A DNA stretch of 34,081 nt from an uncultured Aquimarina sp. (GTDB lineage: Bacteria > Bacteroidota > Bacteroidia > Flavobacteriales > Flavobacteriaceae): the NCBI GenBank assembly GCA_947496555.1, contig CANMDH010000051.1, positions 1 through 34,081 on the forward strand. Direction: 5' to 3'. Each line of letters opens with the position of its first letter. Positions within the stretch are counted from its first letter, which is position 1. Shown in pieces: positions 15,393 through 23,649 of this stretch. The translations under genes were made by a program, and so were the position numbers. The notes beneath the pieces are model-generated. The model was not told the DNA's origin, made no database searches, and worked only from the letters and a program-made list of their open reading frames with translations.

Positions 15393-17302
15393 TAGTATAT
15401 TTAATCAAATCATCTCTTTGCATGTTGCTCTTATGGGGTTTTTATGCAGTGCTTCTTGAAAAGGAAAACATGCATTTTACAAAAAGGTTTTATTTGATTT
15501 TTAGTGTAATTTTTTCACTCATAATTCCGCTTGTCACCTTTACGTATACCACCAATATTCAGGTAGAACCTGAAATATTACATAAGCCAGCAGTCACCAC
15601 CATGGTTTTATCAGATCAGGTTCCTGTAATTGAAACATCAATAGATTATGTTTCAATACTACTATGGAGCGTCTATGGCATTGGAGTTTTAATTTTTGGA
15701 TTTCGATTCATTAAAAACCTTAAAAGGCTAACCTATAAAATCAGAACTAGCGAACGCCTAAAAGAGCCTTCGCACATAAATGTTTTGGTAACCGATGTGA
15801 TTGTACCACATACATTTTTGAAATATATATTCGTTTCCAAAAAAGAGTATCAGGAAAAAAATATACCCGAAGAAGTGTTGCTTCATGAAAAAACCCATGT
15901 GATTCAAAAACATACATTGGATATATTATTCATTGAAATTCTACAAGTGATCTTTTGGTTTAATCCGTTATTAGTTTGGATTAAAAAGTCAATAAAATTA
16001 AACCATGAATTCCTTGCCGATCAAACTGTCTTAAAACGTAAATTTTCTTTACAAACCTATATGGACCTGCTTGTTAACTATCCAAATAACTCTAATCAAG
16101 TTGCGTTATCAAGCCCTATAAATTATTCATTAACCAAAAAACGAATCGTTATGATGTCACAAAAATTTTCAAAAACCAGGGCGGCAGCTCGTTTGCTGCT
16201 GCTCTTCCCAACGTTGTTGGGATGCATGCTGCTGTTTAATAATAGAATAGTTGCCCAACAAAGAACAGTAACATACGATAAGACCATTCAGGATACGCAT
16301 CCTGATAAGAAAATCAAAATAAGAGTAAAAGGAGATAAAATAGAGGTAAATGGATCTTCTACTAGTCTGTCGAATTTTGCAAAAACTATAGATGATCTTA
16401 CAAAACAATGGAAGGATGATGAACTTACAGCGTTTAATTTTAGTGTACAAATGCAAAATGCAGATGAAGGACTATTAGAAAAGCTTAACAATGCTTATCG
16501 AAGTACAAGATTGTACCAAGCAAATCCCGATGGACATGATTTAATTCCACCACCACCGCCAATACCCCCTTCTCCAAAAGTTCGTAAGGGAGAGGTAAGT
16601 GATATACCACCACCTCCTGCACCAAAAGTAAGAAAGGGACAAAAAAGTAATATTCCGCCACCACCGATGCCTCCCAAAGCGCCCACACCGTCTTCTGATT
16701 TTGAAATGGAAGAGGAGGTTAGAGCTGAAGCAGCAAGAGTAGCCGAAGAGGCAGAACAGGTAAGACATGAGGCCGAAATATATAGAAGAGAAGTCGAAAA
16801 AGTGCATGAATCTGAAATCGCCAGTGCAATGGAAGCAGGTGAACATGCCAGGCAAGCAGCAGAAGTGGCAAGAATGAATGCGATGGCCAATGCACAGCAT
16901 GCAAGGAGACAAGCACAACAAGCCAGAACTATGGCGATGAAAGAAGTAAGGAGAGCTCAGAAACAAGCCCGAAGAGTACAAGAAGAGGCTATGAAGCAAG
17001 CACACATGGCAAGGTTAGAGGCAGAAAAAGTTAGAGAAATGGCCATGCGCGAAGCTCAAATGTCAAGAGAACAGGGCATGCAGGAAAGAGAGAGGATGAG
17101 AAAAGAGGCCAGAGCGGTTGCCGAGGAAGCTAGAAGACAGGCAGAAGAAGCGCGTGGTGAAGCTTTACAAGAAGCTAGAAAAGACCGTGACAAAGCTAGA
17201 AAAGCGGCCGAAAAGGCAAGAAAAAAAGCACGTGAAGAAAGGGAAAAGGCCCAAAAGAAAAGAGAAAAGCAAAGAAAGAAGGCCAAACGAGAAAAAAATT
17301 AG
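15389..17302 (+). CDS. M56 (BlaR1/MecR1-type) sensor metalloprotease with long helical tail
   Basis: A 637-residue inner-membrane protein. Membrane segments appear at about residues 2-22, 35-52, 88-108 and 265-286. The zinc motif H166-E-K-T-H170 (in LLHEKTHVIQKH) and the downstream HEFLADQTVL are those of M56 proteases, which cleave the BlaI partner. Instead of a penicillin-binding sensor domain, the part after the last membrane segment has a ~95-residue soluble region, a proline-rich stretch from about 387 to 440 with three PPPP/KVRKG-type units, and a ~195-residue Ala/Glu/Arg-rich helix ending in a strongly basic terminus. By topology this tail should be periplasmic. It overlaps blaI by 4 bases and is followed by a terminator. 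Confidence 0.9.
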   Translation: MIVYLIKSSLCMLLLWGFYAVLLEKENMHFTKRFYLIFSVIFSLIIPLVTFTYTTNIQVEPEILHKPAVTTMVLSDQVPVIETSIDYVSILLWSVYGIGVLIFGFRFIKNLKRLTYKIRTSERLKEPSHINVLVTDVIVPHTFLKYIFVSKKEYQEKNIPEEVLLHEKTHVIQKHTLDILFIEILQVIFWFNPLLVWIKKSIKLNHEFLADQTVLKRKFSLQTYMDLLVNYPNNSNQVALSSPINYSLTKKRIVMMSQKFSKTRAAARLLLLFPTLLGCMLLFNNRIVAQQRTVTYDKTIQDTHPDKKIKIRVKGDKIEVNGSSTSLSNFAKTIDDLTKQWKDDELTAFNFSVQMQNADEGLLEKLNNAYRSTRLYQANPDGHDLIPPPPPIPPSPKVRKGEVSDIPPPPAPKVRKGQKSNIPPPPMPPKAPTPSSDFEMEEEVRAEAARVAEEAEQVRHEAEIYRREVEKVHESEIASAMEAGEHARQAAEVARMNAMANAQHARRQAQQARTMAMKEVRRAQKQARRVQEEAMKQAHMARLEAEKVREMAMREAQMSREQGMQERERMRKEARAVAEEARRQAEEARGEALQEARKDRDKARKAAEKARKKAREEREKAQKKREKQRKKAKREKN

Positions 17303-17330
17303 TTGCAGTGCTTGTTCAGGTTAATAGTTA

Positions 17331-17349
17331 AAACTCCCAGAGGGAGTTT
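17331..17349 (+). terminator. Terminator of the blaI-M56 operon
   Basis: Stem AAACTCCC (17331-17338) / GGGAGTTT (17342-17349) with a three-base loop, followed by a T run. It lies 29 bases after the M56 stop. Confidence 0.8.
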
Positions 17350-17411
17350 TTTTATGCAACATTTTGTTGTAAATCAACGTTATAGGTCTATTGTCAATCA
17401 AAAACCCTTAG

Positions 17412-18515
17412 ATGATGTTAAAACGTTTTTTTATTTTATGCTCTGGAGCCGATGCCAATATTTTGGCCGAAAGTTCTAGTGGAGAACAAAACAAATATGT
17501 TGGTATTGGAGCCACGGTGTTCTTTACAGCGGTGATGGCTTTCATAGCAGCTAGTTATGCCTTGTATACTGTATTCGATAATTATTTTAGTGCCATATTT
17601 TTTGGATTGATATGGGGATTCTTGATTTTTAATCTGGATCGATTTATTGTATCCACTATTAGAAAGAAAGAGAATTTCATGGATGAGCTCTTACAAGCTT
17701 CACCACGAATTATTTTAGCGATCATTATTGCGGTGGTGATTTCAAAACCCTTAGAATTAAAAATTTTCGAAAAAGAAATCGATCGTGTGCTATTAGAACA
17801 AAAAAACGACTTCACTTTGGCAAACAAAGAACAAATAGCTACACAATATACTCCGGTAGTTGCTTCTATCGATTCTGAAATTGCTTCTTTAAAAGAAGAA
17901 GTAACTACCAAAGAAACCGAGGTCAATAATTTATATGAAACCTATATTGCGGAAGCTGAAGGTAGAAAAGGGACGGAAATTATAGGTAAAGGACCCGTAT
18001 ATAAGGAAAAGAGAGAAAAACATGATGCCGCCCTAGCTGAGCTTGTTGATCTTAAAAAAGCAAGTACAGATAAAATTGCAGGTTTAGAAGCTCAGAAAGT
18101 TCAATTAGCAGCAGAATATGAAGACCAAGTAGAGAACTCACAGCCTATAATCGATAATTTTGATGGATTAATGGCGCGAGTAAATGCGCTAAGCGAACTA
18201 CCATGGTTGCCTTCATTTTTTATTTTCTTATTATTCTTAGCCATAGAAACGTCACCCATTCTTGCAAAATTACTTTCACCCAAGGGAGAATATGATTTCA
18301 AATTGGAAGATGTCGAAGGAGAGGTAAAAAACTGGGTAGCACAAAAAGAAGGGCAACGTAAAGTTGTACTGCAAACAGATTTCACTATCAATGATCGAGT
18401 ATATGGTGATCTTACTGAGGAAGAAGAGTTATATGCTTACAAGAAGAAAGTTGCTCGTGAAATGATGAAAAAACAGCAAGACGCCTTCTATAAACGACAA
18501 ACTGGGGTTTTGTAA
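17412..18515 (+). CDS. DUF4407 membrane protein
   Basis: A 367-residue protein of the DUF4407 family, function unknown. The first ~125 residues hold the family's N-terminus (MLKRFFILCSGADANIL) and three or four hydrophobic segments, including FFTAVMAFIAASYALYTVF, FFGLIWGFLIFNLDRFI and IILAIIIAVVISKPLEL. Residues ~125-255 form a long charged coiled coil, then a fourth or fifth segment PSFFIFLLFLAIETSPI precedes a cytosolic C-terminus rich in Lys and Glu. It stands alone between the M56 terminator and the hydroxyproline cluster. The start is at the first of two adjacent ATGs; the second (17415) is equally possible. Confidence 0.88.
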   Translation: MMLKRFFILCSGADANILAESSSGEQNKYVGIGATVFFTAVMAFIAASYALYTVFDNYFSAIFFGLIWGFLIFNLDRFIVSTIRKKENFMDELLQASPRIILAIIIAVVISKPLELKIFEKEIDRVLLEQKNDFTLANKEQIATQYTPVVASIDSEIASLKEEVTTKETEVNNLYETYIAEAEGRKGTEIIGKGPVYKEKREKHDAALAELVDLKKASTDKIAGLEAQKVQLAAEYEDQVENSQPIIDNFDGLMARVNALSELPWLPSFFIFLLFLAIETSPILAKLLSPKGEYDFKLEDVEGEVKNWVAQKEGQRKVVLQTDFTINDRVYGDLTEEEELYAYKKKVAREMMKKQQDAFYKRQTGVL

Positions 18516-18535
18516 TGGTATCATTATTTACCTCA

Positions 18536-18614
18536 TGTCATTACCAGGGGTATAGGGGTATGCTACGAAGTAATTTATCTATCCATATAGATTGCTTCGT
18601 TTTACTCGCAATGG
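18536..18614. repeat. Degenerate copy of a dispersed palindromic repeat
   Basis: Imperfect palindrome of about 80 bases: GTCATTACCAG on the left mirrors CTCGCAATGG on the right, and CTACGAAGTAATTTATCTAT mirrors ATAGATTGCTTCG, with centre CCAT. The pattern TCATTGCGAGG...CGAAGCAATCT is a familiar dispersed repeat in Bacteroidota intergenic DNA. It lies between two convergent genes and may form a hairpin that ends both transcripts. Confidence 0.6.
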
Positions 18615-18645
18615 TTTAAAAGAGATCATCATTTGGGTATTAATT

Positions 18646-19893
18646 TCAAAACCTTCGATCTGGATGAAATACCTCCAGATCTAAAGAAGTTTTTTTAACC
18701 GAAATAATTTCAGAGACTAGTTTTCCTGTTGATGACCCCATACTCCAACCCATCATGGCGTGACCTGTTGCAATGGTAAGATTTTTGCATTTTTTAGATT
18801 TACCGATATAAGGCAATCCGTCTGGCGAAACAGGACGTAGACCACAGGCAGCAGCATTTTTTTCTTCAGGTGTTAATTTGATATTGGGATAATAACGTTG
18901 TGTTGCATTAGCAATCGCTTCTACTCTTACACGGTTAATTTTGTGATTAATGCCTGCAATTTCCATGGTTCCTGCAAAGCGGGTAAATCCATCCATGGGG
19001 GTTATGGCCACCTTAGCTTCGGCCAAAATGGCTGGCATGGTAATCCCCAAGTCTCTTTTACAATTAATTCGATATCCCTTTCCGGGTTCCAGCAATAAGT
19101 TAATTCCCAATTTTTCACTTAATTTTTTTGACCAGGATCCAGCTGCCATTACAAATTCATCTGCAATATAGGTGTGGCTGGCATTGCTAATCGAAGTAAT
19201 TTTTTGATCCTGTACCGTAAAATCAGATACTTCTTCATTTTTGTGAATAATTACTCCTGAAGTTTTCAGATAGGATTTCATTTCTTCCATGAAAGTGTAT
19301 GGAGTAGTATGTGCGTCACATTCATATAATACGGCTCCTTTTGCATTAAGTTCTACTTTGGGTTGCATTTTCTTAAGTTCGGTTAATGCAATTTCTCTCA
19401 CGTCCAATCCTTCTTTTTTGGCAATTTCTGCAACCTGAACCTCTTCTTCCAACATTTTTTGGGTTTGGCAGATCATCAGCAACCCTTTTTTCTCTAATTG
19501 AAAATCAAAGTTCTCGGTTTTTTTAATTTCAGAATACAAATCCTGTCCTAACACTGCAATATCCTTGATAGCAGGGATGCCTCGCGCTACATTTTTAGTC
19601 GAACATGATTTATTAAAAGCCCAGACCCAACGCAAAAAACTTGAAGAAAGGCGAGGTTTTATAAACAAAGGGCTTGAAGGGTCAAACATCCATTTAATAC
19701 CTTTTTTCATGACTCCAGGAGCTGCCAACGGAATAATATGACTGGGTGATAAATATCCGGCATTTACATAAGAAGCTCCAAAATCCATATTGGATTGATC
19801 AATTACCGTTACTTGATGCCCCTCTTTATGCAAATAATATGCTGAACATAATCCTATAATTCCGCCACCTATTACTATTACTTTTTTACCCAT
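18646..19893 (-). CDS. FAD-dependent D-amino-acid (D-hydroxyproline) oxidoreductase
   Basis: A 415-residue DAO-fold flavoprotein. It has the N-terminal dinucleotide-binding motif VIGGGIIGLCSAYYL (GGGIIG at residues 9-14), a central substrate domain, and the C-terminal FAD segment CGLRPVSPDGLPYIG followed by TGHAMMGWSMGS. DadA-like enzymes of this type oxidise D-amino acids and pass electrons to the respiratory chain. Because it lies with a 4-hydroxyproline epimerase, a DHDPS-like deaminase and a semialdehyde dehydrogenase, its likely reaction is cis-4-hydroxy-D-proline to delta-1-pyrroline-4-hydroxy-2-carboxylate. It is the last gene of the cluster, 110 bases after the epimerase, with a small dispersed repeat in the gap. 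It could also be annotated as a general D-amino-acid dehydrogenase. Confidence 0.88.
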   Translation of the reverse strand: MGKKVIVIGGGIIGLCSAYYLHKEGHQVTVIDQSNMDFGASYVNAGYLSPSHIIPLAAPGVMKKGIKWMFDPSSPLFIKPRLSSSFLRWVWAFNKSCSTKNVARGIPAIKDIAVLGQDLYSEIKKTENFDFQLEKKGLLMICQTQKMLEEEVQVAEIAKKEGLDVREIALTELKKMQPKVELNAKGAVLYECDAHTTPYTFMEEMKSYLKTSGVIIHKNEEVSDFTVQDQKITSISNASHTYIADEFVMAAGSWSKKLSEKLGINLLLEPGKGYRINCKRDLGITMPAILAEAKVAITPMDGFTRFAGTMEIAGINHKINRVRVEAIANATQRYYPNIKLTPEEKNAAACGLRPVSPDGLPYIGKSKKCKNLTIATGHAMMGWSMGSSTGKLVSEIISVKKTSLDLEVFHPDRRF

Positions 19894-19902
19894 AATTTAT
19901 AA

Positions 19903-19926
19903 GCACCTCGACTCCGCTCGGTGTGA
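19903..19926. repeat. Short dispersed palindrome in the epimerase-oxidoreductase gap
   Basis: GCACCTCGACTCCGCTCGGTGTGAC-like sequence with CACC(T)CGA opposing TCGGTG. It is a common Bacteroidota intergenic palindrome type as I recall it. It sits just upstream of the oxidoreductase start and might affect expression within the cluster. Confidence 0.45.
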
Positions 19927-20003
19927 CGTATCGTTATAATATTAGTTTTTTCAATTTCCGTTAATAATTCATTAGATCATTCTTTCATTAATTCATTTCA
20001 ACT

Positions 20004-21014
20004 TTAAATCACCTGAAAGCCATGGGCATAAGGATCATCTGCATCATCAATAATGATGGTGTTATATCCATATATTTTTGCCCATCCTTTAATGCTTGGA
20101 ATTATGGCTTTTTTTCCTGCTATTTCGGTTTCTTTTTCAACTTTCCCTATAAAGGTACTGCCTATAAAGCTTTCGTGAATAAACTCTTCTCCTTTTTTTA
20201 ACTTTCCTTTTGCATACAATTGAGCCATTCGCGCAGAGGTTCCCGTTCCGCAGGGAGATCGGTCAATTGCTTTATCGCCGTAAAAAACAGCATTTCTGCC
20301 AGAGGAGTTCGGATCCATTGGATCTCCAGTCCATAAAATATGACTCACATCTCGTATGGTTTTATTCTTTGGATGAATAAAGAGATTGGGATATTTTTTA
20401 TTAATTCGTTCTCGTATCACTTGAGAATATTGAATTAATCGACTAGCCGTAAAATTTTGTATACCACTAAATTTTTTTTGAGGATCTACAATGGCATAAA
20501 AATTACCACCATAGGCAACATCAAACACAATTTCTCCCAATTCTGGACAATCTATAGTTAAACCTTCCTCGGCAAGATAGGATTTTACATTTTTAAGCAT
20601 TACCCAATCTACTTTTTTATCAGTTTGTTGATATTCGATTTCGATCAACCCTGCGGGGGCTTCCATTCTTATTTTTCCGGGTATTTTGGGTTTAATTAGT
20701 CCTTCTTCTACGGCAATAGTGATAGTTCCAATGGCTCCATGACCACACATAGGTAGACAACCCGAGGTCTCAATAAATAAGACTGCGACATCATTATTGG
20801 GATCATGTGGTTCAAACAAAAAACTACCGCTCATCATATCATGCCCTCGAGGTTCGAACATCAACCCTGTTCTTATCCAATCGTATTCTTTAAGGAAATG
20901 TTGTCGTTTTTGGTTCATTGAATTCCCCTCAAGTGGAGGATGTCCAGTGGTTACCACTCTAACCGGATTTCCGCAGGTATGTGCATCGATACATTTGAAG
21001 GTGGTTTTAGCCAT
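20004..21014 (-). CDS. 4-hydroxyproline 2-epimerase (proline racemase family)
   Basis: A 336-residue protein of the proline racemase superfamily. It interconverts trans-4-hydroxy-L-proline and cis-4-hydroxy-D-proline, the first step of hydroxyproline breakdown. Both catalytic cysteines are present: C90 in PMCGHGAIG and C255 in RSPCGTGTSARM. That argues for a two-base epimerase and against trans-3-hydroxyproline dehydratase, which lacks the second cysteine. The ATG at 21014 is one base past the dehydrogenase stop; the ATG at 21044 lies inside the previous gene and would add ten unconserved residues. It is cotranscribed with the genes for the later pathway steps. Confidence 0.93.
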   Translation of the reverse strand: MAKTTFKCIDAHTCGNPVRVVTTGHPPLEGNSMNQKRQHFLKEYDWIRTGLMFEPRGHDMMSGSFLFEPHDPNNDVAVLFIETSGCLPMCGHGAIGTITIAVEEGLIKPKIPGKIRMEAPAGLIEIEYQQTDKKVDWVMLKNVKSYLAEEGLTIDCPELGEIVFDVAYGGNFYAIVDPQKKFSGIQNFTASRLIQYSQVIRERINKKYPNLFIHPKNKTIRDVSHILWTGDPMDPNSSGRNAVFYGDKAIDRSPCGTGTSARMAQLYAKGKLKKGEEFIHESFIGSTFIGKVEKETEIAGKKAIIPSIKGWAKIYGYNTIIIDDADDPYAHGFQVI

Positions 21015-21015
21015 C

Positions 21016-22602
21016 TCAAATAGGTTTATGAGTTTGTTCACCATTAACTAATCTCGAGATACCCAGAGGATTTTCATTTTTCAATTCGTCGGGTTGAAGT
21101 TCATTTGGCCAACTCTGGTAACTAAACGGGCGTACCCATCGCTTAATCGAATGAATACCTACTGCAGTAAATCGGCTGTCGGTAGAGGCAGGATATGGAC
21201 CACCATGAAGCATAGACGGACAAACCTCTACGCCAGTAGGAACGCCATTAAAAATAATTCTTCCGACACGATTTTTTAGGACTTCAATCAAAGAGCTATA
21301 GCCAGATACTTCATTATCATCGGAAAGAATAGTTCCTGTAAGTTGTCCTTCGAGATTCGAAATGATCTGCTCTAATTGTTGTATGTTTTCGCATTGCACA
21401 ACCATAGAAAAAGGCCCAAAGACTTCTTGATGTAATGTCGTATTATTTAAAAATGTCGCTCCTTCTACGGTGGTTACAGTTTGCCTGGCGTGGTTGGTTT
21501 TTATATCACCTTCGTACTCTGCGGTCATATGTAAGCCGTTTTGCTGTAAAGCGGTAGTCTTATTTCGTTCATAATTTCCAATAATATTGGGATGGAGCAT
21601 ACAAGAAGGTTCAATTTTTACGATTTCGTTAGATAAAGTATGGATAAAATCGTCAAGATCTTTTCCTTTTATTCCGAAAATCAAACCTGGGTTTGTGCAA
21701 AACTGTCCGGTTCCTAATGTGATTGAATTGGCATATGTTTTTGCTAATGTCACTCCCTTATTTTTGCCTGCTTTGGGTAAAAGAATAACTGGATTGACAC
21801 TGCCCATCTCAGCAAATACTGGGATAGGCTCCGGTCTTTGCGAAGCAAGATCAAACAATGCTCTTCCACCACGAATGCTTCCTGTAAAACCAACAGCTTT
21901 AATTTTTGGGTGTTTTACCAATTGCACTCCCACTTCGATACCAGCACTATTTAAGTTGGAAAAAACACCATTTGGCATTCCAGTTTTCTGAACCGCTTTT
22001 TGTATTGCTGAAGCCACTAGCTCTCCTGTACCAGCATGCATAGGATGTGATTTTACAATTACCGGGCATCCAGCGGCGAATGCAGCTGCAGTATCACCTC
22101 CTGCAGTGGAGTAAGCCAACGGAAAATTGCTTGCCCCAAAAACGACAACAGGTCCCAGGGGAATGAGCATTTTACGAATATCTTGCTTAGGAATAGGTGT
22201 TCTATCTAGATCTTCGGTATCGATGGTGGCTTCAACCCAAGAGCCTTCAGAAACTAAATCTGCAAATGCTCTTAATTGTCCTATAGTTCTTCCCCTTTCT
22301 CCCTTGGCTCTTCCTTCTGGTAAGCCAGTTTCAGACATATATGTCTTGATCAGCGTATCGTCAAGAATCAAAATCTCATCGGCAATGGCATTCAAAAATT
22401 CAGCCTTTTTTATCCCAGAAGTATTTCTGAAGACTTTAAAAGCTTCAGCAGCTAGATCAATAGATTCTTCTATTTCTTTTTCAGATGCTTCATAAAAAAT
22501 GGATTCATTTTCAAGATTTAGCTTTGGATTGAAAGTCTTGTATGTTTTGTTTCCTTTGGCAGAAAGTTGATTTCCTATATAATTTTTACCGGTTATCATC
22601 AT
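21016..22602 (-). CDS. 2-oxoglutarate semialdehyde dehydrogenase (ALDH family)
   Basis: A 528-residue aldehyde dehydrogenase of the NADP-type/KGSADH branch, longer than most ALDHs, as usual for that branch. Visible motifs: GPVVVFGASNFPLAYS (cofactor domain), VGFTGSIRGGRAL, the general-base glutamate in FAEMGSVNPV, and the nucleophile C302 in GQFCTNPG. It oxidises 2-oxoglutarate semialdehyde (2,5-dioxopentanoate) to 2-oxoglutarate, the last step of the hydroxyproline route. It begins 7 bases after the deaminase gene and ends 1 base before the epimerase start, so the three are one operon. Sugar-acid pathways use the same enzyme, but the neighbours point to hydroxyproline. Confidence 0.93.
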   Translation of the reverse strand: MMITGKNYIGNQLSAKGNKTYKTFNPKLNLENESIFYEASEKEIEESIDLAAEAFKVFRNTSGIKKAEFLNAIADEILILDDTLIKTYMSETGLPEGRAKGERGRTIGQLRAFADLVSEGSWVEATIDTEDLDRTPIPKQDIRKMLIPLGPVVVFGASNFPLAYSTAGGDTAAAFAAGCPVIVKSHPMHAGTGELVASAIQKAVQKTGMPNGVFSNLNSAGIEVGVQLVKHPKIKAVGFTGSIRGGRALFDLASQRPEPIPVFAEMGSVNPVILLPKAGKNKGVTLAKTYANSITLGTGQFCTNPGLIFGIKGKDLDDFIHTLSNEIVKIEPSCMLHPNIIGNYERNKTTALQQNGLHMTAEYEGDIKTNHARQTVTTVEGATFLNNTTLHQEVFGPFSMVVQCENIQQLEQIISNLEGQLTGTILSDDNEVSGYSSLIEVLKNRVGRIIFNGVPTGVEVCPSMLHGGPYPASTDSRFTAVGIHSIKRWVRPFSYQSWPNELQPDELKNENPLGISRLVNGEQTHKPI

Positions 22603-22609
22603 TAATAAG

Positions 22610-23521
22610 CTAATTTTTATAATTAGGTAAAATGGGTCTGGTTTTTAAACCATTTTCAATAATTTCTAAAACCTTTTTGCGTTCATCTCCTTCTAGTGGT
22701 AACCTTGGAGCCCGTACGTTTTCGGTACCAATTCCTGTAGCAACTTCGGCTAGCTTTATGTTTTGTACTAATTTAGGGTTTATATCCAACTCTAGCAACG
22801 GTAAAAACCATCGATAGATATCTATTGCTTCTTTAATTCTTCCTGCATTTTGAAGTTCATAAATGGCAACCGTTTCTGCAGGAAAGGCGTCTACCAATCC
22901 AGCAACCCATCCGTCTGCCCCCATAAGTAAACTTTCTAAGGCCAATGTATCCACACCACAAAGGATTTTTAATCGGTCACCAAACCTATTTTTTATTCGA
23001 GTAACATTAGAAATATCACGGGTAGATTCTTTTACCGCCTGAATATTATCAAGTTCTAGGAGTTCTTCAAACATGTCCAAGGTGACTTCAATTTTATAGT
23101 CCACAGGATTGTTATACACCATTATGGGTAATCCTGTACTTTTTGCAACTTCTTTAAAATAGGTGATAGTTTCTTTTTCTCCTGCTTTATAGCGCATAGG
23201 AGGAAGCATCATTAAACCGCTGGCACCATTTTGTTTGGCTTTTTTTGCCGCTGCTATGGCTCCCTTGGTAGTCTGTTCGGCAATATTCATAATAACAGGA
23301 ACGCTATTTTCAACAATAGAAACTGCGCTTTTCATCAATACACTTTTTTCTTCGTCACTTAATGTACTGGCCTCACCCAAGGTACCCCCTAATATGATAC
23401 CGTGTACTCCAGCATCTAATTGTGCCTTTAGATTAACTTCAAACATTTTTAAATCTAGTGTGTCCTCTTTGGTAAATTTTGTGGTAACTGCTGGCATTAC
23501 ACCTTTCCATTCTATTGCCAT
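22610..23521 (-). CDS. DHDPS-family pyrroline-4-hydroxy-2-carboxylate deaminase
   Basis: A 303-residue (beta/alpha)8 protein of the DapA/NAL family, from the ATG at 23521 (MAIEWKGVMPAVTT); an earlier ATG at 23539 adds six residues. The Schiff-base lysine K164 (QAVKEST) and the proton-relay tyrosine Y136 (MVYNNPVDY) are present, and GGTLGEASTLSDEE is the carboxylate-binding loop. In this cluster it should convert delta-1-pyrroline-4-hydroxy-2-carboxylate to 2-oxoglutarate semialdehyde and ammonia. A true DapA (lysine synthesis) is less likely because of the neighbours. It is the first gene of the operon, divergent from the AraC regulator gene. Confidence 0.9.
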   Translation of the reverse strand: MAIEWKGVMPAVTTKFTKEDTLDLKMFEVNLKAQLDAGVHGIILGGTLGEASTLSDEEKSVLMKSAVSIVENSVPVIMNIAEQTTKGAIAAAKKAKQNGASGLMMLPPMRYKAGEKETITYFKEVAKSTGLPIMVYNNPVDYKIEVTLDMFEELLELDNIQAVKESTRDISNVTRIKNRFGDRLKILCGVDTLALESLLMGADGWVAGLVDAFPAETVAIYELQNAGRIKEAIDIYRWFLPLLELDINPKLVQNIKLAEVATGIGTENVRAPRLPLEGDERKKVLEIIENGLKTRPILPNYKN

Positions 23522-23536
23522 AATTATGTTTTTATT

Positions 23537-23582
23537 CAAAAATATTGTGAATTAGCAGGAGGTAGTACTCAAAAATTAGCAG
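23537..23582. promoter_or_regulatory. Hydroxyproline operon promoter region with direct repeats
   Basis: In the divergent gap, CAAAAATA (23537-23544) reads TATTTTTG on the minus strand, a -7 match 16 bases from the deaminase start codon. AATTAGCAG occurs twice in the same direction (23550-23558 and 23574-23582), 24 bases apart, one copy on each side of where the -33 element would be. Paired direct half-sites are typical of AraC-family operators; the adjacent AraC protein is the obvious candidate. Confidence 0.5.
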
Positions 23583-23649
23583 ATAATGATACTATATTAC
23601 CTCATATTATATAATTTTTTTATTTATTTGAGTAATATTGACGCATTTT

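Noticed and set aside
16485-17286. Several long minus-strand ORFs opposite the M56 tail
   Set aside because: They are shadows of a low-complexity, Ala/Glu/Arg-coding region; products are Cys/Phe/Ser-rich without any family pattern, and the plus-strand gene is clear.
20004-21014. Reading the proline racemase homolog as trans-3-hydroxyproline dehydratase or plain proline racemase
   Set aside because: Both catalytic cysteines are present, which excludes the dehydratase, and the pathway neighbours favour 4-hydroxyproline epimerase.
22610-23521. Reading the DHDPS-family gene as dapA of lysine synthesis
   Set aside because: It is the first gene of a hydroxyproline operon and close to its AraC regulator; no lysine genes are nearby.
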